From: an uncultured Eubacteriales bacterium
Lineage (GTDB): Bacteria > Bacillota > Clostridia > Oscillospirales > CAG-272
Length of the DNA stretch: 8,482 bases
Assembly: GCA_900547565.1 (NCBI GenBank)
Contig: URHI01000084.1
Span: forward strand, 1-8,482
Direction of reading: 5' to 3'
The translations under genes and the position numbers were made by a program. Below, piece after piece: positions 1 through 5,892 of this stretch. The notes below the pieces were generated by a model. That model saw nothing but the letters and a program-made list of their open reading frames with translations, was not told the origin of the DNA and made no database searches. Each line of letters starts with the position of its first letter. Position 1 is the first letter of the stretch.

Positions 1-1202
1 AAAACGCCGTCGCACACCCGGCGCAGATCCAGCAGTCCGGGGCGGCGCAAACGGTCACTGAGATCATAAAACACGCGAGACAGAGCCGCAAAGCTGCCGG
101 ATATGTCCAGCATACGCGCCTCTCCTGACTCCGCCCGCTCAGCGGCGTTGTCGGGCACTTGTGGGGCGTGTTGCTCTGCCGCCAACTGCCCGATGCGGTC
201 CAACCATCCCACCCGGGCGGCACCGCAGTAAGCCGTTGCGGCCAGAACAAGGCCGGGCAGCAGTCGCGTCAACGCCGAAAGCCCCTCCATGTACAGTCCC
301 CAGAGCAGTGCGGCGGCAAGCGCGGTTCCGGCCGCCAGAAGCGTTGACACCGACCCGAGCACTCCCTGAATTATTGCCGCCATAACAAACATGGGAGCGC
401 AGACGGCATCAAACGCCACGCCACACACAAGCCCTGCCGCCGCGCCGCGTATGACGTCATGCCGTGCGGTTATGTACAGCACCGCAAAAAATATACCGAA
501 CGCCGCCACAGAAACGCCCCAGACGGTCACATCACGCAGTGCAAAGCTCAAGGCACACAGCACGGCTCCCTGCCCCAACGTGCGACGAATACGTGCGGCC
601 GGGTCATCGGCACGGCTTTTGTCCGCGCACCATGAAAACAGCATGACCGCAACCGGTGTGAACAATATAGAAAAAATCGCGCCGAACAGGTCGTAGTAGT
701 GAAATCCACCGCTTATCAGTCCAAACAGACTGACAACAAACCCGCAAACCGCTCCCACCGCCATGCGCAGCTGCAGACTTTCGCTGAAAAGTGCCGACAT
801 CAAAACCCTGATACGCCGTACGGGACCGACATCTTCCGGCAACGGCACACGGTCCAACAGCAGCCTTGCCAGCACCCTCAGCGCCAGCGCAATGATATAA
901 GCCCCGGTGAGCAGTCCTCCACGGCCACTCACGGCAAATGCCGAAGCAACCGCCCCTGCCGTTATGAGCGCTACACTGTCAGAGGCGGCGCACACTGCCG
1001 CCAGCCCAAGCGGATACGTCCCGAAAAACAGCTTACAGCTGCCAAGCAGCCAGCCAACCGCTACATAAACCGCCCCGACAGCAATTATGCGTGCTATCCT
1101 ACTGCCGCGTGCAACGCCGGAATTTTTTTCTGTCACGTTGCCTGACGTTTCGCCGGATATATGGTTTTTGGGCCATTCGCGGCCGTTTTGTGTATCCTGC
1201 AT
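1..1202 (-). CDS. spoIIE: Stage II sporulation protein E (SpoIIE), N-terminal 400 residues, cut by window edge
   Basis: SpoIIE is a polytopic membrane PP2C-type phosphatase that dephosphorylates SpoIIAA to switch on SigF in the forespore and also acts with FtsZ at the polar septum. Reading from ATG at 1202 the frame stays open for 400 codons to the left edge. A short soluble N-terminus (about 1-35) is followed by roughly ten hydrophobic segments up to about residue 330. These include the family-typical stretch FFGTYPLGLAA (59-69) and several Gly/Ala-rich helices. After the membrane domain, residues 365-400 (LDISGSFAALSRVFYDLSDRL, then LRRVCDGV) resemble the start of the SpoIIE regulatory region, where a conserved cysteine cluster normally begins. 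The PP2C catalytic domain would lie beyond the left edge and is not visible. The start is supported by AAGGAAGG (1219-1212) 9 nt upstream. The call rests on recognising membrane layout and motifs; another multi-TM protein is possible but less likely. Confidence 0.85.
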   Translation of the reverse strand, partial: MQDTQNGREWPKNHISGETSGNVTEKNSGVARGSRIARIIAVGAVYVAVGWLLGSCKLFFGTYPLGLAAVCAASDSVALITAGAVASAFAVSGRGGLLTGAYIIALALRVLARLLLDRVPLPEDVGPVRRIRVLMSALFSESLQLRMAVGAVCGFVVSLFGLISGGFHYYDLFGAIFSILFTPVAVMLFSWCADKSRADDPAARIRRTLGQGAVLCALSFALRDVTVWGVSVAAFGIFFAVLYITARHDVIRGAAAGLVCGVAFDAVCAPMFVMAAIIQGVLGSVSTLLAAGTALAAALLWGLYMEGLSALTRLLPGLVLAATAYCGAARVGWLDRIGQLAAEQHAPQVPDNAAERAESGEARMLDISGSFAALSRVFYDLSDRLRRPGLLDLRRVCDGV

Positions 1203-1233
1203 TTTGTTTTACCTTCCTTGCCTTAGTGTCAAC

Positions 1234-1267
1234 ATGATACTACAGCGGAAGCAAAAAAGCCGTCGAA
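1234..1267 (-). promoter_or_regulatory. Candidate Spo0A-dependent promoter of spoIIE
   Basis: On the minus strand a -10-like TATCAT (1239-1234) is preceded, 22 bp upstream, by TTCGAC, part of TTCGACG (1267-1261). That heptamer matches the reverse orientation of the Spo0A box TGTCGAA at 6 of 7 positions. Spo0A-activated spoII promoters of Bacillus have a SigA -10, an abnormally long spacer of about 21-22 bp and 0A boxes overlapping the -35 region, so the arrangement fits. Only one box is evident. The rest of the 300-bp gap between spoIIE and the SLOG gene (1203-1502) holds no gene I can support. Confidence 0.4.
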
Positions 1268-1442
1268 GCAGAGATGGCGATTTTAAGGTTTTCGGGGGAT
1301 GCGGTGGAAGGTTGTGGCGGCAGCTGACCGTCAGGGCGACATGCGGCGGTGGGAAAGCGCCGGAAATAGGTATGAAGGGACGCTTTTGTCGTGCAGCGTC
1401 GCACAATTTTTTGTAAAATCAATATAAAAATTGCTCCCCCTC

Positions 1443-1471
1443 TTCACAAGCCGACGGTTTTGTTATATAAT
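1443..1471 (+). promoter_or_regulatory. SigA-type promoter of the SLOG gene
   Basis: TTCACA (1443-1448, 5 of 6 to TTGACA) and a perfect TATAAT (1466-1471) are separated by 17 bp. Transcription would begin near 1478, giving a leader of about 25 nt with AAGGAG just ahead of the start codon at 1503. The short leader leaves little room for RNA-level control. Confidence 0.75.
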
Positions 1472-1502
1472 AAACATACAACATCATTGCAAGGAGAGCG
1501 AC

Positions 1503-1991
1503 ATGACAGACCACCGCATCTGCTGCTTCACCGGGCACCGAGCAATACCCTACAACATAATGCGTAAGCTGGCCGTGCAACTGAATGAAACGATCTGCCG
1601 GCTTGCCGCGGACGGCATACTGACCTTCCGGGCGGGCGGCGCTATGGGCTTTGACACGCTGGCGGCTCTGTGCGTGCTTGAGCTGCGTCAGTCTCTCGGC
1701 GGTCTGCGGCTTGATCTGATACTTCCCTGCCGCGACCAGACCCGTCTCTGGCCTCCGAATGAGACAGAATATTATAATTATATTCTTAACAACTGTGATT
1801 CCGTGCGCTATATCAGCGACATATACACCCGCGACTGTATGCTTGAGCGTGACCGGCAGCTGGTCAGAGGCAGTGAGGTTTGCGTCGCCTACTGCACAAA
1901 AAGCCGCGGCGGTGCGGCATATACCATGCTGTACGCCATGCGTCAGGGAGTCAGGGTGATAAATCTCGGGGATGTCTGTGGTATAAGCTGA
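1503..1991 (+). CDS. SLOG family protein, DUF1273/YpsA-like
   Basis: A 162-residue single-domain protein of the YpsA (DUF1273) branch of the SLOG/LOG-like Rossmann superfamily, whose members are predicted or known to bind nucleotides or nucleotide-derived ligands. The N-terminus has the signature CCFTGHR (7-13), followed by the glycine-rich GGAMGFD (45-51) expected to line the ligand pocket. Near the C-terminus CMLERDRQLV (112-121) and SRGGAAYTMLYA (134-145) match the conserved second half of the family. There is no signal peptide or membrane segment, so it should be cytosolic. The frame extends upstream to 1431, but ATG 1503 is chosen because AAGGAG (1490-1495) lies 7 nt ahead and the promoter -10 is at 1466-1471. 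It is monocistronic, divergent from spoIIE. YpsA in Bacillus and Staphylococcus has been linked to cell division; whether that holds here is unknown. Family assignment is confident, function is not. Confidence 0.88.
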   Translation: MTDHRICCFTGHRAIPYNIMRKLAVQLNETICRLAADGILTFRAGGAMGFDTLAALCVLELRQSLGGLRLDLILPCRDQTRLWPPNETEYYNYILNNCDSVRYISDIYTRDCMLERDRQLVRGSEVCVAYCTKSRGGAAYTMLYAMRQGVRVINLGDVCGIS

Positions 1992-2075
1992 GTGCCAAGC
2001 CTTTATTTTTGCCGCGCACCGCATTATACATATATCCGTAACACCGGCGACCGTCGTCATTCCGGCGGTACCTGC

Positions 2076-2120
2076 ATAAAAGCTCCGCCGGTCCCTTTTG
2101 GGGCCGGGCGGAGCTTTTAT
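2076..2120. terminator. Strong bidirectional intrinsic terminator
   Basis: A perfect 14-bp inverted repeat (ATAAAAGCTCCGCC at 2076-2089 against 2107-2120) continues, after a single bulged G at 2106, into six more pairs (2090-2095 with 2100-2105, one G-U) closed by a TTTT loop. The GC-rich stem is flanked by CTTTTAT on either strand, so it can end transcription of both the SLOG gene (85 nt after its stop) and the convergent sigma factor gene (115 nt after its stop). Confidence 0.9.
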
Positions 2121-2130
2121 AATAACACCG

Positions 2131-2173
2131 TGACGGATCGTTGAAAAAATGTTGTGCTTCAACCCCTCCGTCA
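2131..2173. repeat. Imperfect inverted repeat in the convergent zone
   Basis: TGACGGA (2131-2137) pairs with TCCGTCA (2167-2173), and inside it GTTGAA (2140-2145) pairs with TTCAAC (2158-2163), leaving a 2x3 internal loop and a 12-nt apical loop. No U-tract follows on either strand, so it is not a classical terminator. It could stabilise the 3' end of the sigma factor mRNA or be a protein-binding site; nothing in the sequence decides. Confidence 0.5.
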
Positions 2174-2178
2174 AGATC

Positions 2179-2219
2179 ATTTCTTATAATTCGGATAAAA
2201 ATTGATTTTATAAAGAAAT
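2179..2219. repeat. AT-rich inverted repeat just after the sigma factor gene
   Basis: ATTTCTTATAA (2179-2189) is complementary to TTATAAAGAAAT (2208-2219) with one bulged base; the 18-nt middle is unpaired. It begins 16 nt past the sigma factor stop codon. The stem is weak and AT-only over most of its length, so it is a poor terminator. With the two stems at 2076-2120 and 2131-2173 it makes three consecutive hairpins in 145 bp. Confidence 0.45.
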
Positions 2220-2234
2220 TGAGATGTCCGAAGC

Positions 2235-3857
2235 TCAGCGTTCAACACACATCCAGCAGCCCTCGGCACCCACGCCGTTCTCGGGCGGAGTGAGCACGCC
2301 GCGCGCTATCAGCTCGTCAACTACAGCGTCCTGAACGGGCAGACCGGCCAGCTCGTTTGCAAACCGCCATTCGCCGATGAGATATTCAGGCACCGTGCGG
2401 TGTATCAGTCGTGCCAGTATTCCGGCAATCGCTTCAATCTCCTTGCCCGGGTATACAAGCCCTTCACCTATGTCATCCATGTTGTCATAGTTGCTCATAT
2501 CACAGGTAAGTATCTTGGTATAAAGCATGTTGCCGTCACGGAAAAGATACCCGCACTCTATAGCCTTTGCCGCGTACTCCTTCTCATCCTCGGAAAGCGA
2601 TGCAACATCAAGACCGTCTATGGCGCGGAGCGCGAGCTGTAGCTTTGCGTCGGTCGAAATGTTGTGGTTGCAGTGAAAATGCGGCTTTATACGATTATTG
2701 TAAATATTAACGAGATATATGCGTGAAAATCCGCACAGATTTGTCGCCTCGGTGCCGTCCATACCGCCGCCGTAGTATTTTCCGTTATCGACATATCCGA
2801 ACACGCTGAACGGGCGCTGTGGTCTTTCGATATCCGAAAAATATTTTTCAGCCAGCTCCTTGGATACTGCACGCGAAAGCGTTGCTGCAAGCCATTTTAT
2901 CTTCTGCCAGAGTATCAGATTTATGTCGACCTTTTTGTTCAGATACGGGAAAGCAAGATATTCATCCCGGCGCTTCCCGATGTGTGCGCATATGGCATCG
3001 CATATTTTCGGCAGCTGTTCGGTATAGACAGCGTTTGCCTTCTCCATAACATCTTTATCGAATAAAATAAAATTCAAAGCATATTTTCCGCTGTCCAGGC
3101 GGCGCAGAAGACCGTATTTTCCGTTTTTTCCTTTTTCGAGTGCCTCAAGCTCCTCCTCCACATATACGGTGGGCACATTCAGTTCCTTGGATATTTCCGA
3201 TGCGGTCATGGGCTTTTTGTGACACAGCCACACTATATGCTTTGAAAACTGCCGTGTACAGACGTCCCGCGGGTCTCCCCATCCGGGCCTTCCGTCTCCC
3301 CATATTACAAAATCTATCTTATCAAGCGTCACGGGTTTATTGTTGATCTCAGCCATTTCCATTACCTCACTTTTTAATTTTTGTCTTGCCGTAAAAAGTC
3401 TTTGACGTATTGCGACCTCACTTGTTTCCTCGCGCGCTGCAATTTCCGCAGTCGTAAGTCCGTCTATGTAAAACAGTATCATGGCCTCACGGTATGCGCG
3501 CGTCAGAAAAGCTATCCTGCGCCAGACCGCGCCGAGAAGCTCCGCGTCGTCATCATCACCGTCCTTGGTGTCGGCAATGAGGGGAAGAATGTCGTCGGGA
3601 TCTCCGTCATAGAGCCGGTCGGCACGTTTTCTGCGTTTTTCGGAATGATCCGCGTAGACGTTTCGGGCAACCTTCCATATAAATGGATAGACATTGCCTA
3701 TCTCGCCCTCAGTGTTTGCGAGCTTTACAAGTGCGAACACGATGTCGGAGCAAAGCTCCTGCGCTTCATGGCTGTCTGCCGTTCTTGCATAGCAAAAGTT
3801 ATACAGTTTTTCAAGTAACTCGTCGTCAAAAACTTTAAGCAGCTGATGTTTTTCCAT
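2235..3857 (-). CDS. ECF-type sigma-70 factor with a long C-terminal extension
   Basis: A 540-residue protein that starts as a group IV (ECF) sigma factor. Residues about 10-80 look like sigma region 2 (SHEAQELCSDIVFALVKLA, then YPFIWKVARNVYADHSEKRRKR). Residues about 105-165 look like region 4, ending in the DNA-reading helix-turn-helix (LTTAEIAAREETSEVAIRQRL, 134-154). Regions 1 and 3 are absent. Typical ECF factors end near residue 170-200; this one continues for about 375 residues. Residues 205-266 resemble a winged helix (MTASEISKELNVPTVYVEEEL, 217-237, with a wing around GLLRRLDSGKYAL). Residues 270-540 I do not recognise; they contain H393, H395, C396 and H398 close together and a terminal C534-W-M-C537. 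No membrane segment or anti-sigma gene is present, so the extension may itself control activity. ATG at 3857 has GGAGA six nt upstream. The sigma call is secure; the extension's function is unknown. Confidence 0.85.
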   Translation of the reverse strand: MEKHQLLKVFDDELLEKLYNFCYARTADSHEAQELCSDIVFALVKLANTEGEIGNVYPFIWKVARNVYADHSEKRRKRADRLYDGDPDDILPLIADTKDGDDDDAELLGAVWRRIAFLTRAYREAMILFYIDGLTTAEIAAREETSEVAIRQRLFTARQKLKSEVMEMAEINNKPVTLDKIDFVIWGDGRPGWGDPRDVCTRQFSKHIVWLCHKKPMTASEISKELNVPTVYVEEELEALEKGKNGKYGLLRRLDSGKYALNFILFDKDVMEKANAVYTEQLPKICDAICAHIGKRRDEYLAFPYLNKKVDINLILWQKIKWLAATLSRAVSKELAEKYFSDIERPQRPFSVFGYVDNGKYYGGGMDGTEATNLCGFSRIYLVNIYNNRIKPHFHCNHNISTDAKLQLALRAIDGLDVASLSEDEKEYAAKAIECGYLFRDGNMLYTKILTCDMSNYDNMDDIGEGLVYPGKEIEAIAGILARLIHRTVPEYLIGEWRFANELAGLPVQDAVVDELIARGVLTPPENGVGAEGCWMCVER

Positions 3858-3896
3858 GGTGGTTCTCCAAGCGATTGATCAATGCTTTCACCCTAA

Positions 3897-3921
3897 TAGT
3901 CGGCATAAAACAGCATTTGTT
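3897..3921 (-). promoter_or_regulatory. Possible ECF-type promoter ahead of the sigma factor gene
   Basis: On the minus strand AAC (3921-3919, within CCTAACAAA) and CGACTA (3902-3897) are 16 bp apart. This imitates the layout of ECF promoters, where a -35 element ending in AAC is followed at about 16 bp by a CGT/CGA-type -10. The start codon is 40 nt downstream. Such a site would allow the sigma factor to activate its own gene. The match is short and partly lies in a potential hairpin, so confidence is low. Confidence 0.25.
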
Positions 3922-3978
3922 AGGTGCCCTGCCCCGTTTTTTCGGAAAATTTCCGGGCAAAAAGAAATGGCATTACAT

Positions 3979-4006
3979 ATTATAGCATAAAAAACGCCTG
4001 TGAAAA
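3979..4006 (-). promoter_or_regulatory. Extended -10 SigA promoter of the sigma factor gene
   Basis: The minus strand carries TGC directly before a perfect TATAAT (3984-3979), the extended -10 form, with a weak -35 TTTTCA (4006-4001) 16 bp upstream. Transcription would start near 3972 and give a leader of about 115 nt before the start codon at 3857. The leader contains a likely hairpin (3889-3926) and the palindrome ATTGATCAAT (3874-3883). Confidence 0.6.
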
Positions 4007-4048
4007 GCCGTAGCAGTCGGGCATAGCAATAATAACACAGTCATAAAC

Positions 4049-4086
4049 AACGCGCCAATGGGAACACCCGGCCCCGTTGGCGCGTT
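4049..4086 (-). terminator. Terminator of the solute-binding protein gene
   Basis: AACGCGCCAA (4049-4058) and TTGGCGCGTT (4077-4086) form a perfect 10-bp stem, with GGG (4060-4062) and CCC (4073-4075) able to extend it inwards. On the minus strand the stem is followed by TTGTTTA, a modest U-rich tract. It lies 40 nt after the stop codon at 4126 and separates this gene from the sigma factor gene on the same strand. Confidence 0.75.
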
Positions 4087-4125
4087 ATAAGACTCATCAC
4101 AGACTGTGACAAACGTCCGTCGAAA

Positions 4126-5655
4126 TTATTTATCCAGCTTATCAAGTCCCGCCATCATTTTGTCAAGCAGGACCGGTATGGCGCGGTTGAGCGATTTGAA
4201 TACCGTAACCGTGCCGTTGGTCTGGCTCTTGACAATAGTGCGCAGCTGCTGATGAACGGAATTGAGCACCTTTGTGTACAGCACACCGGCATCAATGTAA
4301 ATATTTTCGTAGATCTTATCAAGCATCTGCCCCGACTGGGGATCGCTGACATACTTACCCTTGAGCGCCACTTCATAATACGCCGGAATAACTCTGCGGT
4401 GACTCTCACATGCGGTGCACTCCATGTATGCACCGACAAGATCCAGGCGGCTCTCGGGCACAGTAGCCGGAACAGCCAGCGCGGTGAACTGATCGTGAAC
4501 AAACGTCTGATAGCCGTCCTGCGCCTCGTCCAGCTTGGGTATCGGCACGATTCCGTACTCATCCTTCATATCTCGCAACGTCTGTGACTCCACCGAAAGC
4601 AGTCTGAGCGTGCACATAGCTGCTCGCCCGTTTGCAAAATGAGAGGCAATGTTTTCCTGGTCCTGAGCATCGGAAACACTCTTGTAAATATACGAGCCGC
4701 CGCAGGTATAATACAAATTAAGTACCTTGTCCATAGCCAAAGCCGTACGCTCGACATTCACAGCGTATTCGTAACGGTTATCCGTGGTTTTGGTGAGTAT
4801 GGGCAGCTTGCAGGACGACCAGTAGGGATCAACATAGGCCACCGGCCCCGAAACAAAGCCGTATTTGTCCTCGGCATCCTGAGTTCCGCTGCCGTTGACG
4901 TCGTAATACATCTGCGACGCGAGAGCAGCCTGATAATCAAGCGTCCACTTGCCGTCGTTTACAACGGCGTAAAGATCGTCAACGCCGAATTCCTTAAGCA
5001 TTGTTTTGGAAAACATGTTGACAAACATATATCGATACAACGTCAGGCCTATCGAGCCGGCACAGAAATACTGCCGGTTGCCGAAGGAAGCCACCTCGTT
5101 GAAGCCCTGTGACCAATATATACGGTCAAGATCGAGATATTCAATATGGCTCAGATCCTGGAAAAGCCCCTCGGAGGTATACATTATAGTGGAATAGCAG
5201 CTGTTGGCCAAAAGGTCATACTCGTCGGTCTGCGCCATAACAAGGTTGCGTATCTTTTCGGTTACAACATAGTTGCCGCCGGTCAGCTTGGTGTTGCTTA
5301 TCTTTATACCGAGCTGGGCTTCAACCGCCGCGTTGCGTTCGTAAATAGCGTCGTTGACCGGTTCGCCTATATAGTCATTCACAGCGATTTCATCGCGCAC
5401 ACCGTCGCTGTCGCGGCTTAGTATACGTACGGTTTGCCCCGGAAATTGCAGATCGGACGGCAGATTGTTTTTGACATCATACTGATTCTCAGTCTGCGAA
5501 TCCAAGGACGTATCACCGTCTGCAGGGGTCGTTGCGGAAGCTGTCGGGGTAGTGGTGCCGGAGCTGTCATCGCCCGGTGTGGCACAGGACACGGCAAGAC
5601 ACGCCACAAATAAAAGCGCAAGAACAATCGACATAAGTCGGACAAAGGTTTTCAT
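4126..5655 (-). CDS. Extracellular solute-binding lipoprotein (ABC sugar transport type)
   Basis: A 509-residue lipid-anchored substrate-binding protein, expected on the outer face of the membrane and to deliver a ligand, probably an oligosaccharide, to an ABC permease. The N-terminus has basic residues, a hydrophobic core (about 8-20) and the lipobox LAVSC with the lipidated Cys at 24, followed by a Ser/Thr/Pro/Asp-rich linker to about 55. The mature part shows features common in family-1 binding proteins of gut Clostridia: the EF-hand-like loop DVNGSGTQDAED (252-263) followed by KYGF, and MLKEFGVDDLYAVVNDGKWTLD (219-240). ATG 5655 is preferred over in-frame GTG 5661 because AAAGGAA (5671-5665) lies 9 nt from the ATG but only 3 nt from the GTG. 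The gene has its own promoter and terminator and no permease gene beside it, so it would have to share a permease encoded elsewhere. The divergent alpha-galactosidase operon suggests an alpha-galactoside ligand, by inference only. Confidence 0.88.
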   Translation of the reverse strand: MKTFVRLMSIVLALLFVACLAVSCATPGDDSSGTTTPTASATTPADGDTSLDSQTENQYDVKNNLPSDLQFPGQTVRILSRDSDGVRDEIAVNDYIGEPVNDAIYERNAAVEAQLGIKISNTKLTGGNYVVTEKIRNLVMAQTDEYDLLANSCYSTIMYTSEGLFQDLSHIEYLDLDRIYWSQGFNEVASFGNRQYFCAGSIGLTLYRYMFVNMFSKTMLKEFGVDDLYAVVNDGKWTLDYQAALASQMYYDVNGSGTQDAEDKYGFVSGPVAYVDPYWSSCKLPILTKTTDNRYEYAVNVERTALAMDKVLNLYYTCGGSYIYKSVSDAQDQENIASHFANGRAAMCTLRLLSVESQTLRDMKDEYGIVPIPKLDEAQDGYQTFVHDQFTALAVPATVPESRLDLVGAYMECTACESHRRVIPAYYEVALKGKYVSDPQSGQMLDKIYENIYIDAGVLYTKVLNSVHQQLRTIVKSQTNGTVTVFKSLNRAIPVLLDKMMAGLDKLDK

Positions 5656-5679
5656 AGACACATGTTCCTTTCCGCGATA

Positions 5680-5690
5680 TTGAATTTCAA
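5680..5690. promoter_or_regulatory. Small palindrome at the lipoprotein transcription start
   Basis: TTGAATTTCAA is an 11-nt palindrome centred on 5685, immediately downstream of the minus-strand -10 at 5700-5695, so it would straddle the start of transcription. The position suits a repressor site, but a palindrome this short and AT-rich can occur by chance. Confidence 0.3.
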
Positions 5691-5694
5691 AGCA

Positions 5695-5723
5695 ATTTTA
5701 CCATATTAGCCGTCAGTAGTCAA
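5695..5723 (-). promoter_or_regulatory. SigA promoter of the solute-binding protein gene
   Basis: On the minus strand TTGACT (5723-5718) and TAAAAT (5700-5695) are 17 bp apart, each one mismatch from consensus, and TGG directly precedes the -10, giving an extended -10. The predicted start near 5688 leaves a leader of about 33 nt. It points away from the plus-strand promoter 78 bp to its right. Confidence 0.7.
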
Positions 5724-5800
5724 TATAATTTGTACATTAAACATAATCTCTGCCGCGCTACGACGGTTGCAAAAAATGCCGGCAAATGTAAGTGCAGCCC

Positions 5801-5829
5801 TTGACAAACGGTGTGGGTTGGATTATACT
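5801..5829 (+). promoter_or_regulatory. SigA promoter of the alpha-galactosidase operon
   Basis: A perfect TTGACA (5801-5806) and TATACT (5824-5829, one mismatch) are separated by 17 bp, a near-consensus vegetative promoter. The start near 5836 gives a leader of about 57 nt ending in AAGGAG (5880-5885) 7 nt before ATG 5893. Within the leader GGTAT occurs twice, 12 bp apart (5850 and 5862), which could be regulator half-sites. A promoter this strong would usually need a repressor or catabolite control if the operon is inducible; no clear cre-like site was seen. Confidence 0.8.
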
Positions 5830-5892
5830 AACACATGGAAGGCGGGCAAGGTATGCGCGCCGGTATATACAATATTCATAAGGAGATAATAC

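Noticed and set aside
391..1145. Plus-strand open frames of 101 and 148 residues
   Set aside because: They are antisense to the continuous spoIIE frame, have skewed Thr/Pro/Gln/Arg composition and no ribosome binding sites.
1087..1422. Small open frames on both strands in the spoIIE-SLOG intergenic region
   Set aside because: The plus-strand frame starts inside spoIIE, the others lack ribosome binding sites, and none resembles a protein family; the region is better explained as promoter DNA.
1419..2180. 253-residue open frame on the minus strand
   Set aside because: It lies antisense across the whole SLOG gene and through the strong terminator at 2076-2120, and its protein shows no family features; it is a shadow of the real gene.
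3928..3960. Hairpin with TGCCC/GGGCA ends upstream of the sigma factor gene as a terminator or riboswitch
   Set aside because: The outer stem is only 5 bp with a large AT-rich interior, and no known riboswitch core could be recognised.
4639..5112. 157-residue plus-strand open frame
   Set aside because: It is antisense to the solute-binding protein gene, without a ribosome binding site or recognisable motif.
5653..5664. Three-codon upstream frame (ATG TGT CTA TGA) overlapping the lipoprotein start
   Set aside because: Its ATG is only 1 nt from the ribosome binding site, too close for efficient initiation, so it is probably not translated.
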